In this document: one piece after another, positions 1-10,330 of the stretch
Layout: each line of letters starts with the position of its first letter
How positions within the stretch are numbered: the first letter of the stretch is position 1
Assembly (NCBI GenBank): GCA_002633005.1
Contig: NMRA01000082.1
Coordinates: 1,053,149-1,077,899 of the forward strand
Length of the DNA: 24,751 nucleotides
From: Phoronis australis
Lineage: Eukaryota; Phoronida; Phoronidae
Direction: 5' to 3'
Notes under the pieces: model-generated
Told to the model about the DNA's origin: nothing
What the model saw: only the letters and a program-made list of their open reading frames with translations
The model's database searches: none
Position numbers and translations under genes: made by a program

Positions 1-25
1 ATGACCAAGGCGTGGGCCGAAACTG

Positions 26-177
26 TTAAGCACCCAGCGTGTTCCATTTGTCTGCTGCGTTTTTCCTTTGGCCTAACAGATGTCGGTTAGTGCCTGGGAC
101 AAATAGATACATTGCATAAACAATCCCTGGGTTGCTTTTTGTTCCGTCTGAAGAAAATTTAATTTCGAAAATATCTT
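26..177 (-). pseudogene. Possible 3'-terminal exon or gene fragment, faintly alpha-L-fucosidase-like
   Basis: On the minus strand a good acceptor (pyrimidine-rich, TTCATTTTCAG, ending at 178) opens a frame of about 50 codons that closes with TAA at 26-28. The peptide contains GIVYAMYLFVPGTN followed about 17 residues later by a Leu-Gly near the stop. In alpha-L-fucosidases a C-terminal beta strand reads roughly V-Y-A-I-F-L-x-W-P-x-x-N and is followed by T-K-I-T-M-L-G, so a resemblance exists. However, the diagnostic W-Y-T-S stretch and the Trp of W-P are missing. No earlier exon was found on the minus strand to the right, where the plus-strand gene's promoter lies, so this may be a decayed fragment. 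The identification is tentative and the coding status itself is unproven. Confidence 0.28.
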
Positions 178-289
178 CTGAAAATGAACAAAAAAGTGCA
201 TTAGTAAAATCAACAAGTTTTTAAGTGGTCTCAAAAAAACAGTCGGTAAATGCATTAATTTTAGTCTCAGTTCTTCCACGCGTGTTTCT

Positions 290-408
290 CCCGAGAGGTT
301 AGTACCTAACGTGCAGACGAGCGTTCCAAATTGGAACGCTAAGTCCCGCGTGGCAGCGCTGCACGCGAAACAAGATGGCGGACGACCTTTGGAGACTGAC
401 GACGAGAG
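290..408 (+). promoter_or_regulatory. CpG-rich promoter / candidate first exon with splice donor
   Basis: This is a locally CpG-dense stretch in otherwise AT-rich DNA. It holds a 21-bp dyad at 320-340 (10-bp arms AGCGTTCCAA/TTGGAACGCT around one base) and a YY1-type motif CAAGATGGCGGAC at 371-383, which also provides an ATG at 375 in good Kozak context. A consensus-like donor (GAGAG|GTAATC) follows at 409. The next good acceptor in a coding context is at 4003-4004, three bases before the start of the main gene, so this is the best candidate for that gene's 5' exon. The assignment is inference, since the 3.6-kb gap could hide other exons. Confidence 0.45.
320..340. repeat. 21-bp dyad symmetry element
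   Basis: The arms AGCGTTCCAA and TTGGAACGCT are perfect inverted copies around a single central A. It lies about 35 bp upstream of the YY1-type ATG motif and may be a transcription-factor site of the promoter region. Confidence 0.6.
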
Positions 409-1535
409 GTAATCGGACTATATTACAGTTTTGGAATCATCAGGACTAAAGGATTCAGAAAATAGTAGTATCAAGTACGTACGTTAATAGAGTTGGATTG
501 TAAACAATAACCCTATTTTGATATTTACACAATTTACCCCCAAAAACCTGTTCCGGTATCCTAGAGGCTAAACCCAGTCCCAGAGGCAGATGTTCCGCTT
601 TTTCATTCCGCTTGGCTTCTGACTGCGTGAGTGAGGTAGGCCTACTGCGGATTCAAGCGTCAATAAAGAAGACACAATTTGACGCCCGGGAAATATCAGT
701 TTATGTCCGATTACTGCATGAAATCTAACGCAAACATCATGCAAATCAACTATTGCCACCGAATATGCTTCAAGTTGTTGGTCACATTGTGATGTGATGA
801 TCACTTCTTCATCAATGTACGGAAGTCCACTGCATGCCGGGTAAGGGGCTCGGGTTTCACAACTGAAGGTATGGGTGAAACTATTTGAGTTTAAAATTGT
901 CTATTTTTCAAAAAACTGTTATATTGCAATTATTTTTTAACTTTTAATGTTTTATAATGAATTTTGTTTTAACTTTAAGTAGTTAAACGGTAGATTGCGA
1001 ATATTATTATTTATTTGATTGCATTGTCCATCATTATTTTATCTAAACTGGTTTGGGGAACGGAACGAAACGAAACTTTAGAACTTGACATGTTTGTGTT
1101 TAGATGTCATAAGCTGTTAATGTGTGGAATTTGTGAATAACTTAGCTAAAGTGGCATCTTCCTAAGCATGGTATTCTTCTGACAACTTGCTATAATCAGC
1201 TCAAAGGGCAAAGTTAACAATTCAGGTACGTAGCAGATCTCTTAGCTCTGCCTCTGCTCTGTCTCTGTGACTGTGTAAGTGTGTTGTCTATGCCTTGGCA
1301 GACTGTGCAGGCAGTCAGAGGTGATAAATTGTCTGTTACGAACGTTGACCATCCTCATAAAATTGACCTGGTCGAATATTTTCGCTGTTTTGTGACCCAT
1401 GGTTAACAGTAGAGAACCAGTTCGTCCATGGGCTCGTTAAGCTGTTATTGCCTTGTTCTCCAAATAAGGGATATTGCCAATATTGAACTGCCCAAAAATC
1501 ATCCTCGAGTCTAGACACTGACCACCGTCTCTAGC

Positions 1536-1790
1536 TGGCTCAATAGAGATGGTTTAGCTCCTATGGGCGCTTCATATGCTTGAAGCTTTTTGACGAATTA
1601 TGCCTTACCCCGACTAAAACATCAAAGTCACGTTGTTCTAAATACCTTATGTGCATAGAGGGACACCTTAGGAGGTCATCGATGTTTTTATTACCTTCCA
1701 ACTTGAACAAATACTCCCATTATCAAACTTTTTCTTTGAGCAGTCATTCGTTCAGTTCCCAAACTCCTTAAGTGGCCATTTTTACACTGC
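1536..1790 (+). repeat. Left copy of a dispersed repeat in inverted pair
   Basis: This stretch aligns with the reverse complement of about 3176-3395 along almost its whole length. Shared blocks include TAGCTCCTAT, GAATTATGCC, AAAACATCAA, ACACCTTAGGA and CCTTCCAACTT. The left copy has about 40 extra bases after CCTTCCAACTT. In one frame both copies read K-L-F-x-E-L-C-L-T-P-x-K-T-S, which could be the remnant of a coding mobile element or simply shared sequence. Confidence 0.65.
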
Positions 1791-2069
1791 ACACACCAGG
1801 GGATATGACGTCATACCACCTGCTCTAGGCTCATGCTAGACTTCTAAGGGTTTTAGTCAAACAATTTCTCTTTTCCTAAGCCCTGCAACTGATAAAAGTA
1901 CATTTGCACAGACTGAACTTTTTATTTTTCATGTTGTGCTCAGGTCCTTTTCATAATGTACTATAAGATAAGACATTTGTCTTAAGAAAAAAACAAATGA
2001 TCAACATTCCAAGGTCATATAGCAACCTAATAAGTTGGAGGGGATGTCATCCAACATGGGTTTTATTAT

Positions 2070-2235
2070 GACCTAACAAGTTTGGGCAGAGGTTCCCCTA
2101 TACCCCAGTTACTGTGTGGGTACGCTGGCCACATGGGCATTTAAATGATGTTGACCTTAAAAAAAATTGGGCAGGGGTTCCCCCATCCCCGGGTTATGGC
2201 AGGGGTATGCCGGCCACATGGGCATTTTGATGAGC
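2070..2235 (+). repeat. Two-copy tandem duplication, unit about 83 bp
   Basis: Unit 1 begins with GACC at 2070 and unit 2 with GACC at 2153. Both contain TTGGGCAG, GGTTCCCC, then a GGGTAYGC...GGCCACATGGGCATTT block. A third, more degraded partial copy seems to precede them from about 2026. No coding content is apparent. Confidence 0.6.
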
Positions 2236-3175
2236 AAGACATTTACGTTCAAAAACGTTAGAAATATCTTGTGGCTAGCAAAATAAAGCTAAATCGTGCT
2301 GAGAAGGTAATATAAAACTCGTTAAGTAACGAACTGATATTTACTTTATATCTTTCTTTTTTTCGGCCAGTGCCAAAGTTCAAACACGTCCTAGACTCCC
2401 AATCTCTCAATAAGTTCTTACACTCGCGACATTTAGCGAGTTGACTAGATATGACATGCTGTATTTTGATTTGAAAATAAATAACATACTCATTCTTCCC
2501 GTTGTCGACCGTGGATTTTATTCCATGAAAGAAAACCTGTCAATGTGAAGTCTCAAACAATTTTTGACACAACAAATTATGTGCTGGAAATTGGTAAAGT
2601 TAGTAATGAATTAGGAGAGATTCATATAATTTGAAAATAATGATTTTACAACTTGAGTTCAAATTGCATGTTTGAGACAGCTCAACTCAGTCCCTTGGGT
2701 AATTAATGCCGTAGGACCGACTCACACCACGTAGCCAGTGTAAAAAGTTATTGAGAGACTTGGTTACGTTTATCGCCGAAATAGTCTTTTAGTCGTCGTT
2801 GACATTGTCGCAAGCAGATGACAAGTGGCAGAATCTACACGAGATCTGGCTTCGTAGCCATTACCGAGATCGCTGACCGGCCTACACAGTTGAACATTTC
2901 GTTGTGGTAAAAGAGTGATTTCAGGGGGAATGACAGACACAAAATGGAACATTCACTTGCTATTTTTAGGACTCAGAATCGAATTGAGAATGCCGTTTGC
3001 GGCGCGACTTGATGGGAGCTGACTGCGATTCAACACTCGAGTAGGTTTCCCGAAATTAATTTTCATATTAGTCAAGTTGGGAAAGCATTCGTCAAGTTGG
3101 GGAACGGACTTAGCTCTGCCATCACCAGTGCCGCTCAGAATTTGCTAATGGCTAGAGTGAGCCTAGCTGCCGCGC

Positions 3176-3395
3176 GCAGTATTAAAACAGCCAGTTAACA
3201 ATTTTGAGAACTGAACGAAGTTGGAAGGAATGAAAGACATCAACGGCTTCCTAAGGTGTACCTCTATGTGCATGAGTTATGTATTACAGCATGACCTTGA
3301 TGTTTTAATTGGTGTGAGGCATAATTCGCTGAAAAGCTTCCGGCATGTGAAATGCCTATAGGAGCTACACCGTCTCTGTTGAGCGGCTACTTTGA
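3176..3395 (-). repeat. Right copy of the dispersed repeat, inverted
   Basis: This is the reverse-complement partner of 1536-1790. It is about 1.4 kb away and diverged by clear substitutions and one deletion. The divergence shows it is old rather than an assembly artefact. It may be one family inserted twice in opposite orientation, or the two arms of a foldback element. Confidence 0.65.
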
Positions 3396-4007
3396 GTCTT
3401 GACCATGTTGAGTGTTGTGATTTGCTCTTGATGATTGTCTGAGTTGAAATCACAGTCATGCATTGACTAATGATGTTTTTTGTATTAAATGTACAGGTAA
3501 TGACATAGAATACAGGAAACACCTGATAAGTCTATTTGTGGCTGTGCCAATGATATGCTCTCTCCTTATTTTAAAATATGCATTTTGTAGTAAAAGTTGG
3601 ATACTGGTGGTGTTCTCGCATTTTGAGAAGCAGTTTTCTCCATTAAGTAAGAGGCAATCAACAGAATCTAAAAATGTGGGACCCACCAATCCAACCATTG
3701 CTCATTTTGGGCTTAACTTGCTTTGACAAAGAAATTTAGGGTTGTATCAATACAAATTCACAGTCATGGTGATAGTGTCTTTGAAGAGTTGTGATATTAA
3801 AGTCAGTGATATAGTGAGTTTGGCTTAGTGTTACAAATGTATAAACATATAATGTGACAGTCACTTCGTCATATATGGCTAGCTGGCTGGCTAGGCCTAT
3901 TGTGAAAATGGGTGTTGTTGACTGATTAATATTAATTTTTCATAGTGGAAAGGACTCCTGCTTGTGTGCCTTGATGTTGTTACTCAACTTTTTGTCTTTT
4001 TCAGATT

Positions 4008-6118
4008 ATGTCATTCGTGAGAAGAAAAGACAAGCCCTCTATTGAAGACGACTTAGATGATGATTTAACAAGAGGTTTTGAAAGTAACACATCCTACCGT
4101 GATCTCGACTGTCAGCATGTAGAGCATAGCACAGATCACTCTGAGGATCATGGTCTCTTAAATACAACTACTGAATCATATTCCAACAATTGTTTGCATC
4201 ACAAGGATTGTGAGAAACCAGCTAAAACACGATGTCATAATGGTTCTACTGACAAGACAACCTCATTACGACAACACCATGCTGGAAATTACCGAGACAG
4301 ATATTTTCATAGCCGCAACTCGCCGTCTCATAGCAAAAATGAGGAACTGTTACCACATGACATTCTAAGCCCTAATGACCGAGGCGATGGTTCATATCAG
4401 CGTCCCGATTTTGCCGGTTCACACCTCCCAGTTTGCGATAGAATCCCGGGTCCTATCAATGGTTGCAACGGACTTCAAGACACAAGGGCTTCCGAACACT
4501 TGTCATTAGGCAGTGATGTGCGACCTAAAGTTTACACCAATAGGAAATTTGTAAGTGGCAGTGCACAATCAACTTGGGGGGATGTACTGAGTGACTGTTC
4601 GGAGTACAAACTTACTTGCTATCGCGAAAATTTTAAAAGACTTCCTTCTTCTGGTAATGGATTAACAGTTACAGAATACGGTGCTAGTGCCAGTCTGCCT
4701 TTAGGTAGCACAAATGATGCCATAGATGATGATTTCATTGATGCTGACATACCCAAAAGCAATCCATATTTTGACAAAGAATCTTCATCTGAGGAGGATG
4801 AAGTTCTGTTAAGACTTAGTAATGACCCAGTTCAAAGCTGTAAAGATTTAAATGGAATTTCTAGCAGCCGCGCTGCGCACGATGAAACGCCTGTGCCAGG
4901 TAATTTATTTAGCAGCATCAGTACAAGTAATGGTGATGCTGAAGTGGAGAGCTATGAGTCACTGTGCGATTCCTTCAGCCAATGCACCAACATAACATCT
5001 GATGAACTTACATTGTCGGACAGTGTTGATATTTATAGTACACCAGATTTACTTCCCCTTAAGATCGATGGAGACAGCATGTCAAATGGGGATCACCAGG
5101 GAAAGCAACTGTCACTGGAGAACAGTAATTTTGATAAAAATAACCTGAATGTGAGGAATGACGTGAAATCGGTGATTCCTGAAGACGAGGTTTCGGTCAT
5201 TAGTCTTGATGACGACAACCTTTATGGCATGGGTACTGAAACCGAGAGAAGTCTTGTTGAAATATCTCACAAAGAGGCTGAAGTGAATGAATCACTCGCG
5301 TCTCCAAAAAATGCTTTTGAGGCATTCAAAGAACATGAGTTTAAATCTACTACTAATGAGGAGGATTCTGGCATAGCAAACACAAACAAAACTGGGCTTT
5401 CTCGTAGCGCTTCATTCCAGACTACAACAACGGGCTGTTTAGATACCACACAGTGCAATAAAAATGAAGTCATAGGTGACTACCTAGAGCCCGAAGGTCA
5501 GGAGGAAGTTGTCACATACGTCAGTGCTAAAATTGCAAGTAAAGGAGACAGATTGGAGAGCAGCTCAGATGAGGATGAGAGCGGATGCTGCCAGCCAATC
5601 AGGCGAGACAAAGAAGGTAGAAAGATACTGCCGAAGCCGTCATTTACCATCACGGAATCGCACCGTTTACGACCACCTTCAGTAGAGGTCAACAACCAAA
5701 TGGCTCGTCTGCGTGCCCACATTTGGAAACAGAAGGGCAAATGTTTGGACTACAAGGTCGTCTGTACTGGCATCCCTCATTACTTGAAAGTGCCACGATC
5801 GCAACGCTACCGAGACCCCAGTCGAGATATGGAACGAGAAGATGAGTCATCGACGGATGAGGAGTATTACGAACCTGTGCCTTCAGTCGGATCTAAAGAA
5901 TTCCTGCGCTATCATTACCGGCGACGTGCTCTGGCAGAGGAGAAGGGTGACCAGCGTACGTGTGAATGTCACCTGTGTAAGTTGCAAAAGAAGGAATACA
6001 TCTATAATGTTACTGACTATGACAAGCCTTGGCCTGATTATATCGAAACTATCATCATGCATAGCAAAGCTGTCGACTCTGCAGATAAAAACAAGCCGGG
6101 ACTTACTAAGAAAGACAG
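4008..6118 (+). CDS. C39-like protease gene, exon with the disordered acidic N-terminal part (703 codons + 2 bases)
   Basis: A 2.1-kb open exon. The ATG lies three bases after the acceptor at 4003-4004 and has A at -3. The open frame stops at 6120-6122 only because TAG sits inside the donor (GACAG|GTAGGA at 6119). The product is rich in Ser, Asp, Glu and His, with casein-kinase-2-like acidic serine clusters near residues 260, 518 and 613 (SSSEEDE, SSSDEDE, SSTDEE), so most of residues 1-520 is probably disordered. From about residue 530 it looks more ordered and basic, with aromatic-rich stretches. A CECHLCKLQ motif at 652-660 has three Cys in C-x-C-x2-C spacing, conceivably metal binding. 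It is the 5' coding part of a gene continuing in five short exons to 13129. The family is not recognised. An upstream coding exon is not excluded, because the frame is open back to the acceptor. Confidence 0.85.
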
Positions 6119-7683
6119 GTAGGACTTGTTTTGTGTTAGTTTAAATGAACTTTTCATGGAATGCTAGATGCTTGTTCATGGCAAGACATACTAACATATT
6201 TTTTATGACAATGTGCACACACATATGCACGTATCTATGAGACCGCATGTTGTCACCATCCTGTTCGGGCATCTAGTTGTCCAGGTACACACTCCATATT
6301 TCAAAAAGTCAGATCTTGATGAAATTTGACACGTGTAGGGCATCACTAGGGCAGTGCATGTTGCTTTCCAATCTGCTCTGCTCCCTAGGGCCAGAGGGAT
6401 GAGGGCTTTTCAGTGTTGTTTTGGCAGGATGAGGGTTTCCAGGTCATATCTAGAGTCTAACCAATTGATGGATTTCAATGAAATATGATGCAGAAGTATG
6501 TGATGGCAATGTGCCAGCATCAATTGATTTTCGAGTTAATTCAACCATTGTAGCAGCCCTGGTGGCTGTTTAAGTTCTTTTGGAGAAGAGTGTTCCCGGG
6601 TGATATCTAGATTATGGTTGACGGATTTCAATAAAGCTAAAAACAAAGGTATGTGATAGCATTGCACCAGCATCAGTCGATTTTCAGGCAATTTCAAGTA
6701 CTGCAACATTCCTATTTGCTATTTTGTCTGCTTATCCTTTTGGCCAGTTGTCTGCTTAACATCTCCACAAAGCCTGGTCTATTTTAATGCAATTTGTCAC
6801 TAGGGTGTAGGGCACAAAGGCCGTACATGCCTCTTCTCAACTTGCCCTGCTCCTCAGGCCTAGGGGCGGGGCTTTTGAGAATTTTTTGGGAATATTGTTT
6901 CAAAATGACATGTAAACAACCTATGGATGCAGAGGTATGTGACAACAATTTGCCAGCACCAGTCAATTTTCCATTACTGCAGCGTCCCCTATTGGCAATT
7001 TTAGTCTCAGTTGACAAGATGTTGTTTCAGTATTTTGTGGGGAGAGCACGTGTGGATAAATTTATGGATACCTAGAGTGCTCTGTTCTTTTGTGACACAA
7101 ATGTTAATAACTTCATTTTTAAAGCTTTTCACTCGATGTTATTCTTGCAGCTGCCCCTTATGGTCGAAGTGTTGCACCACTAGAAACATACCATTTGCCG
7201 TGCACTTAGGGCCCATATCCATGCTTCTTATCACTCTTGCGCTTGGTATAAAACATTTCAATGTCCAACAAAAACATGCTTTTGAATTCTACCTTGCGTA
7301 ACAGACTTTAGTTATCAAAAAGACTAACTCAACTAAGTCAATAACCTCATTAACAGAGTTACATCAGACAACACACATTGAATACTGTGTTGATGATGTC
7401 AAACCCACAGTTTGTGTTGTGCTGGTTGTAGTGATGGGCCAATCTAGGATATTTTGACTAGGTAAATGTATGTTTTGGATTTCATGACCTCTGCTGTCAT
7501 CCTTTAAGGATTGATAAAGAAAAGATTTAGGTACCATTATACACTTCTCCAAAACAAACAACTTCTATGAACTTCAAAGTTTAGTAGATTTGTTAATTTT
7601 ACGCTGTATTTAATTTTTCTTTTTCATAATTCATGTTGCAAGACAACTCATAGAAACCACAGAGACATTTTATGCCTTTTCAG
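6119..7683 (+). other. Intron with degenerate tandem repeat array
   Basis: Bounded by donor GTAGGA and acceptor TATGCCTTTTCAG. About 6285-7005 holds the diverged repeat array described separately. The remainder shows no exon or motif I can support. Confidence 0.65.
6285..7005. repeat. Diverged tandem repeat array (about five units), related to the 9.9-10.5 kb array
   Basis: Two B-type blocks (about 6315-6430 and 6776-6905) share TGTAGGGCA, a CTGCTCC-like block and GGGGCTTTT-like sequence. Three A-type blocks (about 6475-6575, 6629-6745, 6898-7003) share TATGTGA, then CCAGCA-C/T-CA and an ATTTTC block. The order is B-A-A-B-A. The phrases GATGAAATTTGACACG and CGTCCCCTATTGGCAATTTTAG match the core of the units at 9929-10530, so both arrays appear to belong to one family, this one being older. 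The unit borders are approximate. Confidence 0.5.
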
Positions 7684-7786
7684 CCGCTGGTCAATGAACA
7701 GATGTGTGCCATTCATTCTCACTGATGCCCACTCAATCACAGGCTTTATGGAGAGGAAGTTTCTTGTTGATATTGATGGCTTTGAG
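7684..7786 (+). CDS. C39-like protease gene, second coding exon
   Basis: The acceptor CCTTTTCAG at 7681-7683 and the donor GAG|GTAAGT at 7787 enclose 103 bases. The incoming phase 2 from the preceding exon is completed by one base to give Ser704, and the exon then runs 34 codons without a stop and ends in phase 0. Residues 705-738 include FILTDAHSITGFMERKFL and DIDGFE, a mixed beta-like segment. It probably forms the ordered N-terminal edge of the protease domain. The assignment rests on splice signals, phase match and position, since the short exon has no diagnostic motif of its own. Confidence 0.72.
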
Positions 7787-9036
7787 GTAAGTAACGTGAA
7801 GAAAACAAATCAAGGCAACACCAAGTTTAAAATGTCAAATACTATTTACACTGGTGTGCTATGCTTCTGTCACAGGTAGTTAGGCCACGTCTACCATGTT
7901 TACTGTTGCCAAGTCCTACAAGCACAAAGTAATTATGGCAAAAGCCCTTTGCTAGTTTACTACACGAACATATTCTCTATCATATATTTTGATCACATCT
8001 CACTGAAAGGGATGTCATGTGGAGCCGCGTTATCAAAATGGATACTGGGGGCGCAAGCGATTTGTTGCACTCTGTGGTGTATCCATGATACCAAGCCTGT
8101 GAGCTCGTTCATATATCACACCAGCCCATTGACGCACCAACCTTCATTTATGTGGGTGTCTGCTCTATTCAGACACTGGAAGCAGTAGTTGTTTCTCATT
8201 GTATTCTTATGTTCTGCGGCAAAATTAGGTACTCTAGTACGGTACTTCAGACCTCAAATGATTGTGGGAAAACTATTTCCTTGCAGTTTGACTGCTGAGT
8301 TTGTAAGTTTGTGTCCAGTGGTGGTCCAGTGGAAAGTGTTTTGGTTGATGTTTTTGTAAGTCAGGCTGCCATTCACATTCAGATTTCTCGATGAATTGTT
8401 CTTTCACATTAAATAACATTAAAGATATTAAAATAAAAAACATCTGTGAAATGTTGTGAAAGTGAATTTCTTTCACTTTGTTCTTAGTTATCTCAAGATT
8501 CTTGATAATAGTCTATGATTTATCCTGGAGTAAGTTCATCTGATCACCAAGTCTATTACATGCTTTTAGCAGTGACAGGCACTTTCCTGTTTCATTCTCT
8601 GTATGTCGTTGATCTATACTGCAAGTGCCCCTAGAGCATCATAAAGCCAAGAGTGGTTTCTTCATAACCAATGTTTGTAGGACCAAGATGGCGGACTATC
8701 TTTGTTTTCACACATTCCCCCAATCTGATTGGCTGAAGTTATTAGCGTGATTTACATGTCGGAATTAAACATTCTTGATGTCTGCAAGAAAATAAAATGG
8801 ATGGACAAGAAATCCGATTCATGACTTACAATCCTCATTTTAGTATTGTCTTAGCCTTGGATTTCAGTATGTAGCAATGTATCATGTTGTAAATAGTGGT
8901 CAAATGACAGCGAGGTGTAAAAAGGGTCTTGGCCAATGCAGCTTCTTCATTTTCTGAACGGCCACTCAAACGTACGTACTTCAGAAACCCCTGAAGACAT
9001 CTGCTGTTATGCAGTGACGGTATATTTTGTTTGCAG
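7787..9036 (+). other. Intron
   Basis: About 1.25 kb with no recognisable exon. At 8684-8704 it carries a second copy of the YY1-type motif found in the promoter region. This is followed at about 8722-8736 by CCAATCTGATTGGCTG, two opposed CCAAT boxes. Confidence 0.65.
8684..8740 (+). promoter_or_regulatory. YY1-type motif plus opposed CCAAT boxes, possible alternative promoter
   Basis: CAAGATGGCGGAC at 8684-8696 is identical to 371-383 and the match continues for 21 bases with two differences. About 25 bp downstream lie CCAAT and ATTGG in opposite orientation. YY1 and NF-Y sites of this kind are common in TATA-less promoters. Whether transcription starts here is unknown. Confidence 0.3.
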
Positions 9037-9168
9037 GAGAAGCATGGTTCTGATAGAAGGCACTGCTACTATCACATGTTTATCTGGAGTGAAGATGAGG
9101 TGCGAGCCATGCAAGTCAATCAGATTGGTGCTTCAGCATGTGGTCCGACAGCTGCTCTCAATGTGCTG
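9037..9168 (+). CDS. C39-like protease gene, exon with the catalytic Cys motif
   Basis: The acceptor TTTGTTTGCAG (9036) and the donor CTG|GTGGGT (9169) enclose exactly 44 codons in phase 0 at both ends. Residues 739-782 contain WSEDEVRAMQVN followed by QIGASACGPTAALNVL. Gln767, five residues and Cys773-Gly-Pro-Thr match the oxyanion Gln and nucleophile Cys of C39-like, papain-fold peptidases, in which Cys-Gly-Pro-T/A starts the central helix. The helix runs on without a break into the next exon. A second donor, at 9173, would shift the phase and is weaker. A TTA/TCA microsatellite begins 15 bp after the donor. Activity is inferred from motif and order, not shown. Confidence 0.85.
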
Positions 9169-9183
9169 GTGGGTGGAGACGTG

Positions 9184-9187
9184 TTTA

Positions 9188-9222
<35 letters not shown>

Positions 9223-9233
9223 GTCAATATCAT
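9184..9233. repeat. TTA / TCATTA microsatellite
   Basis: About seven TTA units run into ATCATT-type variants immediately after the donor of the catalytic exon. Confidence 0.9.
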
Positions 9234-9282
9234 CGTTAATGAAATTTGGGTCTTGAGCCATCCAGGAAATTCATACTACAGT

Positions 9283-9412
9283 ATAAACCCCCCCCCGCAA
9301 TTAGGCGTATGCCCCTATATGTGAATCACTGCGTTTTTTAACAAGATTTTTTACTCAAATGTCCCACATATAGGCGCAGGTGGTGCTCCTGTTATAGGGG
9401 AACCTTGAATGG
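9283..9412. repeat. Repeat segment related to 10563-10745
   Basis: It shares CCGCAATTAGGCG-like, CTGCGTT and TACTCAAATGTCC-like blocks, in the same order, with the segment after the tandem array. It begins with a nine-base C run. The two may mark the ends of one composite element of about 1.47 kb. Confidence 0.45.
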
Positions 9413-10023
9413 TTTTAAAATATACACTAAATTTATTTTATTTCACACAGCGTGTGGCGTTAATGACACTCTGGCTGAGTACAGGAACATTAAAATCCTA
9501 AAAATACACAATTTTAAAACTCATTGCAGGCTTTATTTTCATGAACGACTTACGAATAAAATAACACTTGGTTCATTTCCTCATCTAAAAGATGTATGTA
9601 AGTGCTACAATTGTTTATTTGCAATTGAATCGTGCTTGTTGAACCTGACTGTATACTACCGTGACATTGGCTTTCATTTCTAATCCGAATCTACTGTATC
9701 TGTTTTGCTGTCTGTGTCCGAAGACAAGTAATCGACATGTATACAGAGTCCGAACAAGCATTACAGATTCTTCTTCAGTATGTCAGAAAGAATTTGCTCT
9801 ATAATCCACATGCAAACTATGAGTGTTTTTATGCGCCCACATATTTATATTTGGACGCATTATGCCGTCATCTCCGTCCGTCCGTCCGTACGGGCGGCGT
9901 CCGTCCGGCGTCCGCTGCTCTATCTCCAAAACCCTTTGACATATGTTCATGAAATTTGGCACATATGTTCCATTCATGAATGGGACGGCATGTGCGAACT
10001 TTCGGACAGATTTGACTACCGGT

Positions 10024-10037
10024 GTGCCCCCTAGTGG
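10024..10037 (-). promoter_or_regulatory. CTCF-type motif, repeat unit 1
   Basis: The reverse strand reads CCACTAGGGGGCAC, matching the CTCF core CCASYAGRKGGCRS at all 14 positions. Binding is not demonstrated. Confidence 0.5.
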
Positions 10038-10169
10038 CAATTTTAGTTTTTTTACGCTTACCTTTGTATCTTCAAAAGTCCTGAACGGATTTTCATGAAA
10101 TTTGGTATGTAGGCACCTATTAGTGAGATGACGCTATCCTCCCGTTTTCAGATGGATTCGACATAGTTT

Positions 10170-10183
10170 GCGCCACCTAGTGG
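10170..10183 (-). promoter_or_regulatory. CTCF-type motif, repeat unit 2
   Basis: The reverse strand reads CCACTAGGTGGCGC, a full 14 of 14 match to the CTCF core, in the same orientation as unit 1. Confidence 0.5.
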
Positions 10184-10330
10184 CCATTTTTACTGTTTTC
10201 GAGTCTGTTTTTGTGCGTCCACCCCTCTATCAACCAAACCGCTCAAAGGATGATTGTGAAAATTGGCATGTATATGCTTACTATGTAAAAGGCGGTTGAC
10301 GATGATTTTCCGACGATTTCGACTACTGTG

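Larger units (their letters stand above)
409..4004 (+). other. Presumed first intron or intergenic stretch
   Basis: About 3.6 kb without a recognisable exon. It is bounded on the left by a donor and on the right by a strong acceptor (TTTGTCTTTTTCAG). It contains the inverted repeat pair at about 1536-1790 and 3176-3395, an 83-bp tandem duplication at 2070-2235, a 20-bp direct repeat GTCAAGTTGG at 3071 and 3091, a perfect CRE palindrome TGACGTCA at 1806-1813, and TAGGCCTA at 637 and 3892. Open frames here are short, lack recognisable domains and differ on every strand. Confidence 0.4.

Noticed and set aside
568-804. Minus-strand open frame of 78 codons in the presumed first intron
   Set aside because: No domain, no splice context and no continuation. 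Typical chance frame.
9169-9174. Alternative donor GTGGAG at 9173 for the catalytic-Cys exon
   Set aside because: It is weaker than GTGGGT at 9169 and gives a phase incompatible with the best next acceptor.
9405-9683. Ninety-two-codon plus-strand open stretch in the repeat-rich intron
   Set aside because: AT-rich composition and no domain. It lies inside the likely composite repeat and would break the protease gene's splicing.
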